Part shown: piece by piece, positions 1 to 9,108 of the stretch
Position numbering within the stretch: the stretch's first letter is position 1
Layout: the number at the start of each line of letters is the position of its first letter
From: Mycolicibacterium porcinum
GTDB taxonomy: Bacteria; Actinomycetota; Actinomycetes; Mycobacteriales; Mycobacteriaceae
Length of the DNA stretch: 64,000 nucleotides
Assembly (NCBI GenBank): GCA_002086835.1
Contig: MVIG01000009.1
Span: 1 to 64,000, forward strand
Direction: 5' to 3'
Translations under genes and position numbers: made by a program
The notes under the pieces: model-generated
The model's input: the letters and a program-made list of their open reading frames with translations, nothing else
Databases searched by the model: none
Told to the model about the DNA's origin: nothing

Positions 1-2192
1 TCGGGGCTCATCGGGTCGCCCTCGTGGCTGATGATGAACCGCACGGCGTGCCCGTCGGGGGACAGGAACATCTTCATTCCGCGCTTGAAGTCCGGATTGT
101 CGAAGGTTTCCGGTGGCAGATAGAACGAGTCGTCGTTCTTGGCCGCGTCGAAGGCCTGACCCATGGCGGTGGAGTTGTCCTGCATCGCCGCCATCTGATC
201 CTGCATGCCGCCCTGGGTGGCCTGCATGGTCAGCATCATGGTCTTCATCGTCTTCATGGTCGCGATCATCGGCTGCATGTTCGCGATCATCAGCGGGATC
301 AGGGCGTTCATCTTGTCCATGTCCGGCACGATCTGCTCGAAATCGGCTGTCATGGTGTCGATTCCGTCAAGGGTGTCGAACACCGACCGGATCGACCAGC
401 ACATCGGGATGTCGTAGCAGTGCGGTTCCCAGTACAGGTAATTGCGGATCGGCCGGAAGAAATCGTCGAAATCCGAGATGTGGTCGCGAAGTTCTTTGAT
501 GTCGTCGACCATGCCGTGCATCTTGCCGACCATGCTGTTCATGACGTCGCGCATCTGCTCCATCAGCGCGATCATCTTGTCCATCGTGTCGATGGTGACC
601 TGCATTTCGTCAGCCTGCTTGAGCATGTCCTTCATGCGGTCCTGCATGTACTTCTGATTCATGGTCTGGGTCGTGCCCTGCATGCTGATGTTGAACGGGA
701 TCGAGGTGTGCTCGATCGGCGTTCCCTGCGGGCGCGTGATGGCCTGGACCCGGGAGACGCCCGGCACCCCGACGATGCGCTTGGCGATCCGCTCGATCAC
801 CAGGAAGTCCGCCGAGTTGCGCAGGTCGTGATCGCTTTCGATCAGCAGCAATTCGGGGTTCATCCGGGCCGGGGAGAAGTGCCGGTCCGCGGCGGCGTAC
901 CCGGTGTTGGCCGGCAGATCGGCGGGCAGGTACTTGCGGTCGTTGTAGTTGGTCTTGTACCCGGGCAGGGTCAACAGACCGACCAGCGAGATGGCGATGG
1001 TGGCGATCAGGATCGGTCCGGGCCAGCGGACCACGGCGGCACCGATCTTGCGCCACCCGCGAGTCCGCATGGCGCGCTTGGGCTCCAGCGTCTTGCCGAA
1101 CTTGGTGGCCACGGTGATGATCGCCGAGCCGAGGGTCAGGGCGACCAGCACCACCATGACCATGCCGATGGCCAGCGGGATGCCCAGCGACTGGAAGTAC
1201 GGCAGGCGGGTGAAGTGCAGGCAGAACGTGGCGCCGGCGATGGTCAGGCCCGAGCCCAGGATCACATGCGCCGTGCCGTGGAACATCGTGTAGTAGGCCG
1301 ACTCTCGGTCTTCACCGACACTTCGGGCCTCTTGATATCGGCCTATCAGGAAGATCGCGTAGTCGGTGGACGCGGCGATGGCCAGCATCACCAGCAGGTT
1401 GGTGGCGAATGTCGAGAGCCCGATGATGTTGTAGTAGCCCAGGAAGGCAACCAGACCGCGGGCGGCCGACAGCGACAGCACCACCATGACCAGGGTGAGG
1501 ATCACGGTCACGATGGAGCGGTAGACCGTCAGCAGCATGACGATGATGACCACGAACGTCAGTGCGGTGATCATCTCCAGGCTGCGGTTACCGGCGATCT
1601 CCTGGTCGGCGGCCATCGCGGCCGGGCCGGTGACGTAGGCCTTGACGCCGTCCGGCGCCTGGACGCTCTGCACGATGTGCTCTGTGGCCTCGACCGACTC
1701 GTTGGCCAGCGCCTCACCCTGGTTACCGGCGGTGTAGACCTGCACGTAGGCCGACAGGCCGTCGGAGCTCTGCGCACCCGAGGCGGTCAGCGGGTCGCCC
1801 CAGAAATCCTGGACGTGCTCGATGTGCTTCTTGTCGGCCTCGAGCTTTTCGACGATCTGGTCGTAATACTTGTGGGCGTCGTCGCCCAGCGGCTTGTCGC
1901 CCTCGATGACGACCATGACCGAGCTGTTGGACTTGAACTCCTGGAACACCTCGCCGACGCGCTTCATCGCGATCATCGACGGCGCGTCGTCCGGTGTCAT
2001 CGACACCGAGCGCATCTTCCCCACCTCTTCGAGCTGGGGAACGATCACATTGAGAATGCCGATGACGGCGATCCAGCCGATGATGATCGGGACCGCCAGG
2101 CGCCGGATCCACTTGGCGATGCCGCCGTGGTTGCTGTGCTGCGGCGCGGAGGCGACCGGGATCGAGTCGGTCGGGGTGTCGTAATTGCTCAT
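1..2192 (-). CDS. MmpL family RND transporter (MmpL4-like), partial at left edge
   Basis: Inner-membrane RND-superfamily exporter of the mycobacterial MmpL type; relatives of the MmpL4/5 branch work with an MmpS partner to export siderophores or other lipidic molecules. About 730 residues are present; the C-terminal third lies beyond position 1. An N-terminal membrane segment (about residues 25-50) is followed by a periplasmic domain, then a membrane block containing [14 protein letters not shown], whose Asp-Tyr pair is the conserved proton-relay signature. A long Met-rich coiled stretch follows in the second periplasmic loop (many MDKM/MATMKTM repeats), typical of the MmpL4/5/10 group rather than MmpL3 or MmpL11. 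The ATG at 2190-2192 overlaps the upstream mmpS stop in an ATGA, so the two are translationally coupled. The cargo cannot be read from sequence; siderophore export is an inference from the partner's likeness to MmpS4. Confidence 0.93.
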   Translation of the reverse strand, partial: MSNYDTPTDSIPVASAPQHSNHGGIAKWIRRLAVPIIIGWIAVIGILNVIVPQLEEVGKMRSVSMTPDDAPSMIAMKRVGEVFQEFKSNSSVMVVIEGDKPLGDDAHKYYDQIVEKLEADKKHIEHVQDFWGDPLTASGAQSSDGLSAYVQVYTAGNQGEALANESVEATEHIVQSVQAPDGVKAYVTGPAAMAADQEIAGNRSLEMITALTFVVIIVMLLTVYRSIVTVILTLVMVVLSLSAARGLVAFLGYYNIIGLSTFATNLLVMLAIAASTDYAIFLIGRYQEARSVGEDRESAYYTMFHGTAHVILGSGLTIAGATFCLHFTRLPYFQSLGIPLAIGMVMVVLVALTLGSAIITVATKFGKTLEPKRAMRTRGWRKIGAAVVRWPGPILIATIAISLVGLLTLPGYKTNYNDRKYLPADLPANTGYAAADRHFSPARMNPELLLIESDHDLRNSADFLVIERIAKRIVGVPGVSRVQAITRPQGTPIEHTSIPFNISMQGTTQTMNQKYMQDRMKDMLKQADEMQVTIDTMDKMIALMEQMRDVMNSMVGKMHGMVDDIKELRDHISDFDDFFRPIRNYLYWEPHCYDIPMCWSIRSVFDTLDGIDTMTADFEQIVPDMDKMNALIPLMIANMQPMIATMKTMKTMMLTMQATQGGMQDQMAAMQDNSTAMGQAFDAAKNDDSFYLPPETFDNPDFKRGMKMFLSPDGHAVRFIISHEGDPMSP

Positions 2193-2617
2193 GCAGATTT
2201 CACCAAGCAGAAGGTCTGGGCGTTCACGCCGTTGGAGGTTCTCTCGTCCTTGAGTTCGTCATCGACGGTGATGCGGCAGCTGATCGTGTCGCCGTTGCCC
2301 TGCGCGACGATGTTGGGGAACACCGAGGGCGCGGTGGACTCCAGTCTCAGCGTCCACGGCAGGCTCACCCCGTCGATGCGCTGGGGCTGGGCGTCGAGAT
2401 CGAGGTAGTTCACGTCCGCGGTCGCCCCGGGCACGCCGTAGATCTCGTAGACCACGACCTTGGGATCGAACGGTTTGGTGTCATCGACCTTGGCGCTGGC
2501 GATACCGGTGCCGTCGCCTGCGCCGAAGAACGTGCGGACCCGCATCACCGTGAATCCGCCGACCACGACCACCGCCATGATGATCAACGGGATCCAGAAC
2601 CGTCTCAACAGCTTCAT
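2189..2617 (-). CDS. MmpS family transport accessory protein (MmpS4-like)
   Basis: Small single-pass membrane protein that assists its cognate MmpL exporter; its C-terminal domain faces the periplasm. It has 142 residues, the usual MmpS length. A basic start (MKLLRR) precedes one membrane helix (about residues 7-26). The family core follows: [16 protein letters not shown], a PQRIDG segment, NIVAQGN, two cysteines in SCRITVD and FCLVKSA, and the diagnostic C-terminus CLVKSA. From memory it resembles M. tuberculosis MmpS4 most closely. It overlaps the downstream mmpL by 4 nt, so they are co-expressed. The upstream region lies inside a decayed methyltransferase frame, with a GAAAGG about 13 nt from the start as a possible ribosome-binding site. 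I could not identify an iron-regulator (IdeR) box with confidence. Confidence 0.93.
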   Translation of the reverse strand: MKLLRRFWIPLIIMAVVVVGGFTVMRVRTFFGAGDGTGIASAKVDDTKPFDPKVVVYEIYGVPGATADVNYLDLDAQPQRIDGVSLPWTLRLESTAPSVFPNIVAQGNGDTISCRITVDDELKDERTSNGVNAQTFCLVKSA

Positions 2618-3203
2618 ATTCGCTGGTCGGCCTTTCGGAGGTCAGGTACGCGGTGACGTACCGGCTAGCTGCGCAGCTCCATTGCCACTTCGTGATCATG
2701 TCGGCGTCGGCGGATTCCCGCCAACATCTTTCTACGTCGACATCCGCGGCGAGTTCCCCGCCGGAATCGCCCCCGAAGGGACTGACCGACACCTCCGAGA
2801 TCAGCCGGCTGCCCGGCGCGCTCATGGCGGTGATGTCGACGACGAGCCGATGCTGCTCATCCAATGGGATGAAGGGTAGTACGCCCTCCACACTCCATAG
2901 GGTCGGCCGTTCGGCGTCGAATCCGGCCTGGGTGAGCGCGGCGGGCCAGTTCCCGCTGATGTCGGCGGGGACGCCGCGGACATCAGCGGTGGGTGTGGTG
3001 CCGGCCAGCGCGTCGGTCTTGACCTCGAGGATCGCGGGATCGTCGACGACGTACACGGTGGTGCCGACGGGCCACGGCAGTTGATAGGGCCGCGGGTCCA
3101 GATCGGAGGCCAGGAATACCACCTGCTCGACGCCGGTTTCAACGGCTGTCATCAGGTAGGCGTCGAGGTGGTCTGCCAGGGGTGCCACGCATGAACTCGG
3201 CAT
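2481..3203 (-). pseudogene. Truncated SAM-dependent methyltransferase (leucine carboxyl methyltransferase-like family)
   Basis: The 240-residue frame matches the middle of the large actinobacterial putative SAM-dependent methyltransferase family (about 280-310 aa). Segments VEQVVFLASDLDPRPYQLPW, TLWSVEGVLPFIPLDEQ and ITAMSAPGSRLISE align by eye with the family's VVILAAGLDSRAYRL, WLAEGLLPYLP and SAPGSRLA motifs. The first roughly 90 residues, which include the family's N-terminal motifs, are absent. The SAM-loop glycine (AGLDSR) is replaced (SDLDPR), and the normal C-terminal motif is missing. The last 137 nt run through mmpS in another frame. These features indicate a remnant rather than an active enzyme; a shortened but translated protein cannot be ruled out. 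Confidence 0.6.
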
Positions 3204-3260
3204 CAGTACACCTCCCCGCGGATTTCCTTGCCGGATGTAAAGTGAAACCTATACAGTCGG

Positions 3261-3279
3261 CTAACTTCAATCAAGTTAG
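3261..3279. promoter_or_regulatory. Candidate TetR operator (CTAACTT-N5-AAGTTAG)
   Basis: A perfect 7-bp inverted repeat with a 5-nt spacer sits in the short AT-rich gap between the methyltransferase remnant and the divergent TetR gene at 3343. Position and symmetry suit the autoregulatory operator of that regulator. Binding is inferred. Confidence 0.55.
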
Positions 3280-3342
3280 TACGTTTAATTTACGGTGTGA
3301 TCTAGCACCCTTGGGTACGCTCAGCGCGACGAAGGGACAGGT

Positions 3343-3924
3343 GTGGCGAAGGCTGTTGCGCCGCGTGGCTTTGCCCGCGAGCGAGTGCTGGAAGCGGCGT
3401 TGAGCCTGTTTGCCGAGCACGGTGTGAACGGCACGTCGCTGCAGATGATCGCCGACCGGCTCGGCGTCAGCAAGGCCGCCGTCTACTACCAGTTCCATTC
3501 CAAGGACGAGATCGCGCTGGCGGTCATCCAGCCGGTCTTCGACGACATGATGCGGTTGGTCCGCATCGCCGAGGCCATGTCCACACCCGAGGCCCGGCGC
3601 GAGGCCGCCGTCAGCGGCATGGTGGAGATGGCGGTGCGTCACCGGCGGGTCACCGCGGTGTTCCACGGAGATCCCGTCATCGACGGCCTGGTGCAGAGCC
3701 GGGCCGAACTTCAGGACACGATCGAACGGCTGACCGGGATCCTGCTCGGCCCCGATCCCGACGCCGCAAGCCGGGTCTGCCTGTCGGTGCTCGCCGCGGG
3801 CATCTACGGCAGCGCGACCGACCCGGCACTCAACGACGTCAGCGACGAGGAACTGCAGCGGGTGCTGCTGGACTGCGCGCAGCGGTTGCTGCCCGCGCCG
3901 GCCACCCCCATCGCCTCCGCCTGA
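3343..3924 (+). CDS. TetR/AcrR family transcriptional regulator
   Basis: Cytoplasmic DNA-binding repressor of 193 residues. The N-terminal TetR_N helix-turn-helix spans about residues 12-58 (SLQMIADRLGVSKAAVYYQF, the recognition helix ending in the classic YYQFHSK). The remaining all-helical part is the ligand-binding and dimerisation domain; the ligand is unknown. The start is GTG, chosen because GAAGGGA lies 6-10 nt upstream and the HTH begins at the expected distance. A perfect inverted repeat at 3261-3279 is the likely operator. Its stop codon directly abuts the stop of the convergent aldehyde dehydrogenase gene (no gap). Targets may include itself and whatever was divergently transcribed before the methyltransferase decayed. 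Confidence 0.9.
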   Translation: MAKAVAPRGFARERVLEAALSLFAEHGVNGTSLQMIADRLGVSKAAVYYQFHSKDEIALAVIQPVFDDMMRLVRIAEAMSTPEARREAAVSGMVEMAVRHRRVTAVFHGDPVIDGLVQSRAELQDTIERLTGILLGPDPDAASRVCLSVLAAGIYGSATDPALNDVSDEELQRVLLDCAQRLLPAPATPIASA

Positions 3925-5616
3925 CTAACCGCGCAGCGCCGACGCGAAGATCGCAGGCAACTTCCCCCATCCGGGTGCCCCGGCGAAGTCCACCAGCAGC
4001 CGCCCCGTCGTCGCCGCGGTGCGGTTGTTGACGAACCACGGCGGCTTGGGCGACAACGACCACTCCCCGTGGACCACTGAACGCGGCGCGGGCCGGAACG
4101 GACCGCGGACCACGGTGCGTTCCGGGCGGTCGAGCAGAAAAGCGTTGTGCACCACGCCGGTTCCGCTCTGGATGTCATTGCGCTGGTGCCCGGGGAACGC
4201 ACCCCAGGTGGCCGTCGGGGTCAGGTAGCCGACGCCCGTCCAGGCGTTGATCGCGATGGTGCCGTAGCGCAGCTGCTCGACGAGGCGGTCGAACGTGTCG
4301 CCGAGGCCGGCGAGGGTGTCCGGGTGGGCGATGATGTTCACCCCGAGGGTGCCGACGAACTCGTCGTTGGCGACCCGCACCGCCTCTTCGGCGAATCGCT
4401 CATCCGGGACGTCGAGTTCGATCACACCGAGCACCGGACCGAAGTACTCGGTGCGCAACAACGCATCACGGTCGGCCGGGTCGACCACGAGCACCCGGGC
4501 ACCCCTCGAGCCCAGATGCTGTGCGTCCGGATACGACGCGTCCGCGCCGGCCACCCGGACGTCGGAGCCGGGGTAGTAGGCGGGCCGTGCCGGTGCGTCG
4601 TTGACGGCCTTGCGGATCGCGGCGATGAACTCCTCGCGCTGCGCCCACCGCTTGGGCAGTACCACCACCTGAGCGGCCACGCAGTTGTAGCCGTTGTTGT
4701 GTAAGCGCTGCGTGGCAACGTGATTGGCCTGGAACTCGATGTCGGCCTTGTTCCAGGTGCCGGGCAGCACGATGGTCGGGGACACCCCGCCGAGCTCTGC
4801 GGTCATCTCCTTGTCGAGCACCGGCTCGTCCGCGGCCTTGCGCCGGGCCCCCTCTTCCCCGGTGCCGAACACGATGGCGTCATAGGTCAGCGCGCTGCCG
4901 GTCATGTGCACGTGGTCGACGAGCTTGTGCCGCACCAGGTACGTCCCGGCCTCGGCGCCGCCGGTCAGGATCCGTACCGCGCCGATCGCGATGAACGGGG
5001 CCAGCACCTTGGTGAGCACGGGCAGCAGCGGGTCGGTGATCGGGTTGAGCTTGAGGGCCACCACCCGGTTGTTGGCGTACAGCTCGTAGATGGTGTCCAG
5101 CGGGGCGATCGAGAAGATGTTGCCCGCACCCAGTACCGCGCCCACGCCGTTGGTGCGGGACGGATCGCGTTGAGCCAGGCCGGCCGTCTGAATCGCCTCG
5201 GCCTTCTCGATACCGGGCTGCAGCCACACCTCGGCGCTGAACCCGGACATCAGCAACTGGTCGAAGGTGTTGAGCGGCAATGCCTTTACCGTGGTCCGGC
5301 CGCCCGGGGCGTAACCGAACTCGGCGCCGTCGAGCGGGCTACGGCCGGATTCGAGTTTGGCCAGGCTCTCCGAGAGCGCGCCCAGACCGGTGGCCAGGGA
5401 GTACGGACCGGAAATCCATTCCTCGCCGACCAGCGGTGAGGACGGGTCGAGTTGTTTGATGCCGACGGCAGCGTCGACCCACTCGGCGGCGTGGCGCACG
5501 GTCAGCGCGCGCACCTCGTCGAGCAATCCGCGGCGGGCCGCCAATGACAGGGAGGCCCAGGTCTTTTCGCCCTCGACGAGTTCCTCGAGGGCCTCGTCGA
5601 TCTGCGTTTCGGTCAT
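3925..5616 (-). CDS. Aldehyde dehydrogenase family protein (atypical, 563 aa)
   Basis: NAD(P)-dependent aldehyde dehydrogenase fold, expected to oxidise an aldehyde to an acid. Seen in sequence: a nucleotide-binding region GVGAVLGAGNIFSIAPLD (157-174), the lysine of ALKLNP (K189) at the cofactor-binding position, the glutamate of ELGG (E275) and a putative catalytic cysteine C312 in NNGYNC. It is longer than typical members (about 480-500 aa), with an extended C-terminus, and the motifs diverge from the usual GQ.C pattern, so the substrate is not predictable. It starts 1 nt after the stop of the MpaB-type oxygenase gene, so both form an operon governed by the palindromic operators at 6729-6772. 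The pairing suggests that the oxygenase produces an aldehyde which this enzyme oxidises (inference). Confidence 0.85.
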   Translation of the reverse strand: MTETQIDEALEELVEGEKTWASLSLAARRGLLDEVRALTVRHAAEWVDAAVGIKQLDPSSPLVGEEWISGPYSLATGLGALSESLAKLESGRSPLDGAEFGYAPGGRTTVKALPLNTFDQLLMSGFSAEVWLQPGIEKAEAIQTAGLAQRDPSRTNGVGAVLGAGNIFSIAPLDTIYELYANNRVVALKLNPITDPLLPVLTKVLAPFIAIGAVRILTGGAEAGTYLVRHKLVDHVHMTGSALTYDAIVFGTGEEGARRKAADEPVLDKEMTAELGGVSPTIVLPGTWNKADIEFQANHVATQRLHNNGYNCVAAQVVVLPKRWAQREEFIAAIRKAVNDAPARPAYYPGSDVRVAGADASYPDAQHLGSRGARVLVVDPADRDALLRTEYFGPVLGVIELDVPDERFAEEAVRVANDEFVGTLGVNIIAHPDTLAGLGDTFDRLVEQLRYGTIAINAWTGVGYLTPTATWGAFPGHQRNDIQSGTGVVHNAFLLDRPERTVVRGPFRPAPRSVVHGEWSLSPKPPWFVNNRTAATTGRLLVDFAGAPGWGKLPAIFASALRG

Positions 5617-5617
5617 G

Positions 5618-6703
5618 TCAGCTCGCGCTCTTGTCGAATTGCACCAGTGCGTCGTGGTGGTTGTGGACGTACGGGGTTGGGCCTTCGCCCGCCTGCCGCT
5701 TGGCCACGATCGCAGCGTACTGCTCGAACGGAGTGGTCCGGTCCCATTTGGCTCTGGCCTCGGCCGGGGTGTAGGTCACGGTGTTCTTGGCCGGGATGTT
5801 CATCAGGGTCGGGCCGACGACGGGCGTGGTGTGCGGCGTGGTGAGGTCGAGGACGGCCAGCTCGAGGCGCGGGTTGGCGGCGACGATCTTGAGGAACGGA
5901 CGCACCACGGCCCGCGCCGCGACGTCGGCGATCCGGCGCTGCGGGATGCCGCCCAGCAGCCGCATCCACTGCGGCATGGTGGCGATGATGGCGGCGCGCA
6001 TCGGAATGTTGAAAGCCTTGCGCATCCAGCGCGGCATCCGCTCGGGCAGGATGTGGTAGCCCAGGTCCACCAGGTAATCCATCATCCGCTGGGCCACCTC
6101 GGAGCCGACGAGATCGGGCCGGAAGCTCTCGAAGTACTCGCGGATGCCCTCGCGGGTGCGTGGCACGTCGTCGGGGTTGATGGTCTGGAACTCCGCGGCT
6201 CGCGCGCATTCCTCCCAGTACTGGCTCTCCTCGGCCGCGGTCAGCTTGCCAGGGCCGAACATCTCGTAGCTGTAGAGGATCGAGTGCCAGGCGGTCAGGT
6301 GGATCCACAGCTGCGAGTGCGGATCGTTGGCGTCGAACGGGCGCTTGGTGATCGGCTCGGTGCCGATGGCCTTGGAGTGGATCTTGACCAGGATCTCGGA
6401 TGCGTCGAGGACGGACCTGGCGTCGCCGAAGGCGACCAGGGCGAAGTACTGCATGGTCCGGTCGTAGCGCAGGCGCGTCCTGGCGTAGACCTGTCCGGTC
6501 GCGTCGACGGCGGCGGCGAGGAACGGGTCGAGGTGCTCGATGGTGACCGCCCGGGAGAAGCCGATCAGCAGCGAGGTGGGATAGCTCCACACCTTCCAGG
6601 TGACCGAATCCGGGCCGAAGAAGCCGTAGTCCTCGGCGGGTGCCAAGGGTTCGGCGATCGCCGGCAGACCTGCTGCTTTGCGAACTGCGATCAACGCGTC
6701 CAT
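5618..6703 (-). CDS. MpaB-type (DUF2236) oxygenase family protein
   Basis: Member of the DUF2236/oxygenase MpaB family, named after the latex-clearing-related haem oxygenases. About 361 residues. Family features include ARTRLRYDRTMQYFALVAFGD, where the Arg/Asp-rich helix marks the family, the LTAWHSILYSYEMFGPG helix, and a C-terminal IPQRRIADVAARAVVRPF segment. No signal peptide or clear membrane helix is seen. The start ATG at 6701-6703 is preceded by GAAGGGA at good spacing; a longer frame to 6739 would run into the operator and is unlikely. It is the first gene of a two-gene operon with the aldehyde dehydrogenase, and lies divergent from a TetR gene across a tandem operator. The substrate is unknown. 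Confidence 0.82.
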   Translation of the reverse strand: MDALIAVRKAAGLPAIAEPLAPAEDYGFFGPDSVTWKVWSYPTSLLIGFSRAVTIEHLDPFLAAAVDATGQVYARTRLRYDRTMQYFALVAFGDARSVLDASEILVKIHSKAIGTEPITKRPFDANDPHSQLWIHLTAWHSILYSYEMFGPGKLTAAEESQYWEECARAAEFQTINPDDVPRTREGIREYFESFRPDLVGSEVAQRMMDYLVDLGYHILPERMPRWMRKAFNIPMRAAIIATMPQWMRLLGGIPQRRIADVAARAVVRPFLKIVAANPRLELAVLDLTTPHTTPVVGPTLMNIPAKNTVTYTPAEARAKWDRTTPFEQYAAIVAKRQAGEGPTPYVHNHHDALVQFDKSAS

Positions 6704-6728
6704 CTGCGTCGTTCCCTTCAGAATCGAG

Positions 6729-6772
6729 TGGTACAGCACGTACCAGTTAGGTGAATGGTACGATATGTACCA
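6729..6772. promoter_or_regulatory. Two tandem TetR-type operators (TGGTAC-N5-GTACCA twice)
   Basis: Identical perfect 17-bp palindromes occur at 6729-6745 and 6756-6772, centre-to-centre 27 bp, in the gap between the MpaB-type oxygenase gene and the divergent TetR gene. The right copy lies just upstream of the TetR -10 element and the left copy lies just upstream of the oxygenase ribosome-binding site, so one repressor could shut both directions. Confidence 0.75.
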
Positions 6773-6782
6773 CTTGATTGGC

Positions 6783-6794
6783 TAGGGTGTATCT
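6783..6794 (+). promoter_or_regulatory. Probable leaderless promoter -10 of the TetR gene
   Basis: TAGGGT at 6783-6788 is followed by 6 nt and then the GTG start. No Shine-Dalgarno sequence precedes the start, consistent with a transcript beginning at the start codon. Confidence 0.5.
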
Positions 6795-7505
6795 GTGGAA
6801 CCAGCCGTGAAGGGCGGCCGATGGGCAGGCCAGCGGGAACGCCGCCGGGCCGAGTTCGTCGACGCCGCACTGGCCGCGATCGCCGAACACGGTCCGCAGA
6901 CCTCGACCGAGCAGATCGCCGCGTACGTCGGGGTCACCCGCACCAAGTTGTACCGGCACTTCGCCGGCGCCGCCGACCTGCAGCGCGCGATCGCGCATCG
7001 CGCCGCCGAGATGCTCCAGGCCGAGCTCGCGCCACTGTGGACCCCGCACGGTTCGATGTCTCAGATCATCGAGGCCAGCGTCGGCGCCCACGTGCGATTC
7101 CTCGTCGAGCACCGCAACCTGTACCGCTACCTGGCGCGGTGCTCACTCGGCGAGGACGCCGCGACTCCCGACGCCATCGCGGACATAAGGCTGACCATCG
7201 GAACCCAGCTCGGCGTGCTGTTCACGGTGTACCTCAACGCTTTTGGTGTCTCGACGGATCCAGAGCCGTTGGCCTTCGCGATCGTCGGGCTGGTCGAATC
7301 GACGACCGGACGATGGCTCGATCAACCCGGTTCCACCGAACAGGACCGGCTGGTGGCCGATCTGGTGCGGTGGATCTGGCTGCTGGTCGACGACACCCTG
7401 CGGGCCGGTGGCGTGTATGTGGACCGCGCCGAGCCGCTACCGACACCCGATGTGATCGCCGCGCAGGCCGAGACCTACCGCGACCCGGACCGCGTCGGCG
7501 TCTGA
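6795..7505 (+). CDS. TetR/AcrR family transcriptional regulator
   Basis: Repressor-type regulator of 236 residues. The N-terminal HTH covers about residues 18-62 (TSTEQIAAYVGVTRTKLYRHFAG; the recognition helix ends in KLYRHF). The C-terminal helical part carries a conserved-looking LVEHRNLYRYLARCSLG helix, common in mycobacterial TetR proteins with this architecture. Start GTG at 6795 is chosen because TAGGGT stands 6 nt upstream with no ribosome-binding site, suggesting leaderless translation. It is divergent from the MpaB oxygenase/aldehyde dehydrogenase operon, with two identical palindromes between them, so it probably represses that operon and itself. The inducer is unknown, possibly the operon's substrate. 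Confidence 0.92.
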   Translation: MEPAVKGGRWAGQRERRRAEFVDAALAAIAEHGPQTSTEQIAAYVGVTRTKLYRHFAGAADLQRAIAHRAAEMLQAELAPLWTPHGSMSQIIEASVGAHVRFLVEHRNLYRYLARCSLGEDAATPDAIADIRLTIGTQLGVLFTVYLNAFGVSTDPEPLAFAIVGLVESTTGRWLDQPGSTEQDRLVADLVRWIWLLVDDTLRAGGVYVDRAEPLPTPDVIAAQAETYRDPDRVGV

Positions 7506-7518
7506 GTGCCGTGCTCGG

Positions 7519-8973
7519 CTACCAGCGACAGATGTCGGCGCCGGAGCCGGACTCGACGGCGCGGAAGGCGAGCAGATGGCGCTGCCACCACGGCAGCGGG
7601 GCGGAGAGAACGGGGTCATTCGTCGCGTCGTTGGTCACCTGCGGCGGACCGTCGTGCAGATAGGCGATGCGGACGCCGGTGAGGCCCGCGTCGCGCCACA
7701 GCAACACGGTGCGGCGCAGCTCCAGCCACGGGACGCGGACCGGAGGGTCTTCGGACAGCCAACGGGTCTGGCGGCGCAGCGGTGTCACATCGCCCGTATG
7801 GTCGGGCAACTCCAGTCCGACCAAGGTGACGGTGTCCCGCTGGTAATCCGCCAACTGTAGGGCGGTGACGCCCGGCAACAGGTGGTTGGACCGGCCTTCC
7901 TCGGTGTGGAGGTTGCTGAACATCGAGAAATTCGCAACGGTCTTGAGCCCCACGTACGGCGTGACCCCGTTGGCGAACGCCAGCAGTGGCGCCAGGAGCA
8001 GGACCAGGGTGCGTAGCTGCCAGTTCGGTGCGCGGACGCCGGCCGACTCGGCAGCGTGGTAGGCACGCAGCAGCGCGACCATGACCGGGATCACGGCGAC
8101 GGCCCAGGCGAGGACGAGCAGCGTGTGCCACGGGAGGCCGATCGGGCTGTCCGGTGACTCGGCCGAACTCGACACCAGGCTCAGCAGCACATGGGCCGCG
8201 AAACCTGTGAGCGCGACGCGTCGCACCAGGGTGGCTCGGGCCGCGAGGCCCGCGAACACCTCCGTCGGGACCAGCAGCACATACAGCGCGAAGACGACCG
8301 TGGCGAAGTCGTAGAACGAGGCCAGCGCCAACATCGAGTGGAACCCCACCCCGAGCAGCACGCCCCAGAACCGCAGCCGCGGCACTGCCAGCAACACGAA
8401 GATGGCGGCCTCGATCGCGACCGCGACGATCGCGACGAGCTGTCCGACGGCCGGCCCCGGCACCGCATCGTCAAACCCGTTCAGCCAGATGAGCTGGCCG
8501 AACAGCTCACCGCCACAGGAGGTTTCCGAGGTGAAGTAGGCAGTGTTCAGCTTGTCGAAGACAGTGAACAGATAGACGACGAGCAACACCAGGCCGATCG
8601 GACTGCGGGCGGCGTCCAGCCAGCGCTCGACAAAGCTGCCCGGGACGTCCGGCCGATCCCGGACAACCAGCGCCCACAAGGCGGCGGTACCGAGCGCGAC
8701 GGCGACCAGCAGGCTCAGCACGAGATGGTTCGACGCGGCGGGCAGATTCAGCGCGGCCACGGTGGCCCCGGCCGCCACCGCCAGCCCGGCCGCGGCCACC
8801 GAGCCGGGGAAGATCAGGGCGGGCAGGCCGGCCAGCAGCGCCGGCGCCACCGCGAGGGGCTGGCTGTCGGAGTAGTGGAAAACCAGCGCCATCGCGAAGA
8901 GTGTTGCGAACCAGCCGAGTTGCTGACGTGCGCCGGTGGAGTCATCCGTTCGGGCGTTGCTGCGCCACCGCAT
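7519..8973 (-). CDS. Multi-pass membrane protein, HTTM-like
   Basis: Integral membrane protein of about 484 residues with roughly ten hydrophobic helices. Segments such as LVVYLFTVFDKLNTAYFTSETSCGGE and a following LIWLNG region are reminiscent of HTTM (vitamin K gamma-carboxylase-like) membrane proteins, in which a YxxA/DKL segment precedes a loop. I do not recognise the critical carboxylase residues, so enzymatic activity is unproven. The C-terminal 140 residues are soluble and begin after GVTPYVGLKTVANFSMFSNLHTEEG. Start ATG at 8971-8973 is chosen because the upstream extension (to 9123) overlaps the neighbouring promoter and is low-complexity. It is convergent with the TetR gene at 6795 and divergent from the SPW gene. 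Confidence 0.7.
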   Translation of the reverse strand: MRWRSNARTDDSTGARQQLGWFATLFAMALVFHYSDSQPLAVAPALLAGLPALIFPGSVAAAGLAVAAGATVAALNLPAASNHLVLSLLVAVALGTAALWALVVRDRPDVPGSFVERWLDAARSPIGLVLLVVYLFTVFDKLNTAYFTSETSCGGELFGQLIWLNGFDDAVPGPAVGQLVAIVAVAIEAAIFVLLAVPRLRFWGVLLGVGFHSMLALASFYDFATVVFALYVLLVPTEVFAGLAARATLVRRVALTGFAAHVLLSLVSSSAESPDSPIGLPWHTLLVLAWAVAVIPVMVALLRAYHAAESAGVRAPNWQLRTLVLLLAPLLAFANGVTPYVGLKTVANFSMFSNLHTEEGRSNHLLPGVTALQLADYQRDTVTLVGLELPDHTGDVTPLRRQTRWLSEDPPVRVPWLELRRTVLLWRDAGLTGVRIAYLHDGPPQVTNDATNDPVLSAPLPWWQRHLLAFRAVESGSGADICRW

Positions 8974-9108
8974 TGAGATGACTGTACTTGGCGGCCGCCG
9001 ACGGCTGCCGATGACCGCCACCGTCGCCCGGCTCGCGGCGTAATCTGGGAAGCGATGGATGGGTGCGGTAGGGCCCAAACGCCTTGCCGTGTAACGGAAG
9101 GACAAGAA

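Noticed and set aside
24..2408. Long open frame of almost 800 codons on the plus strand over mmpL
   Set aside because: It is His/Arg/Asp-rich with no motifs, and it is antisense to a clear MmpL protein; GC-rich codon bias opens such frames.
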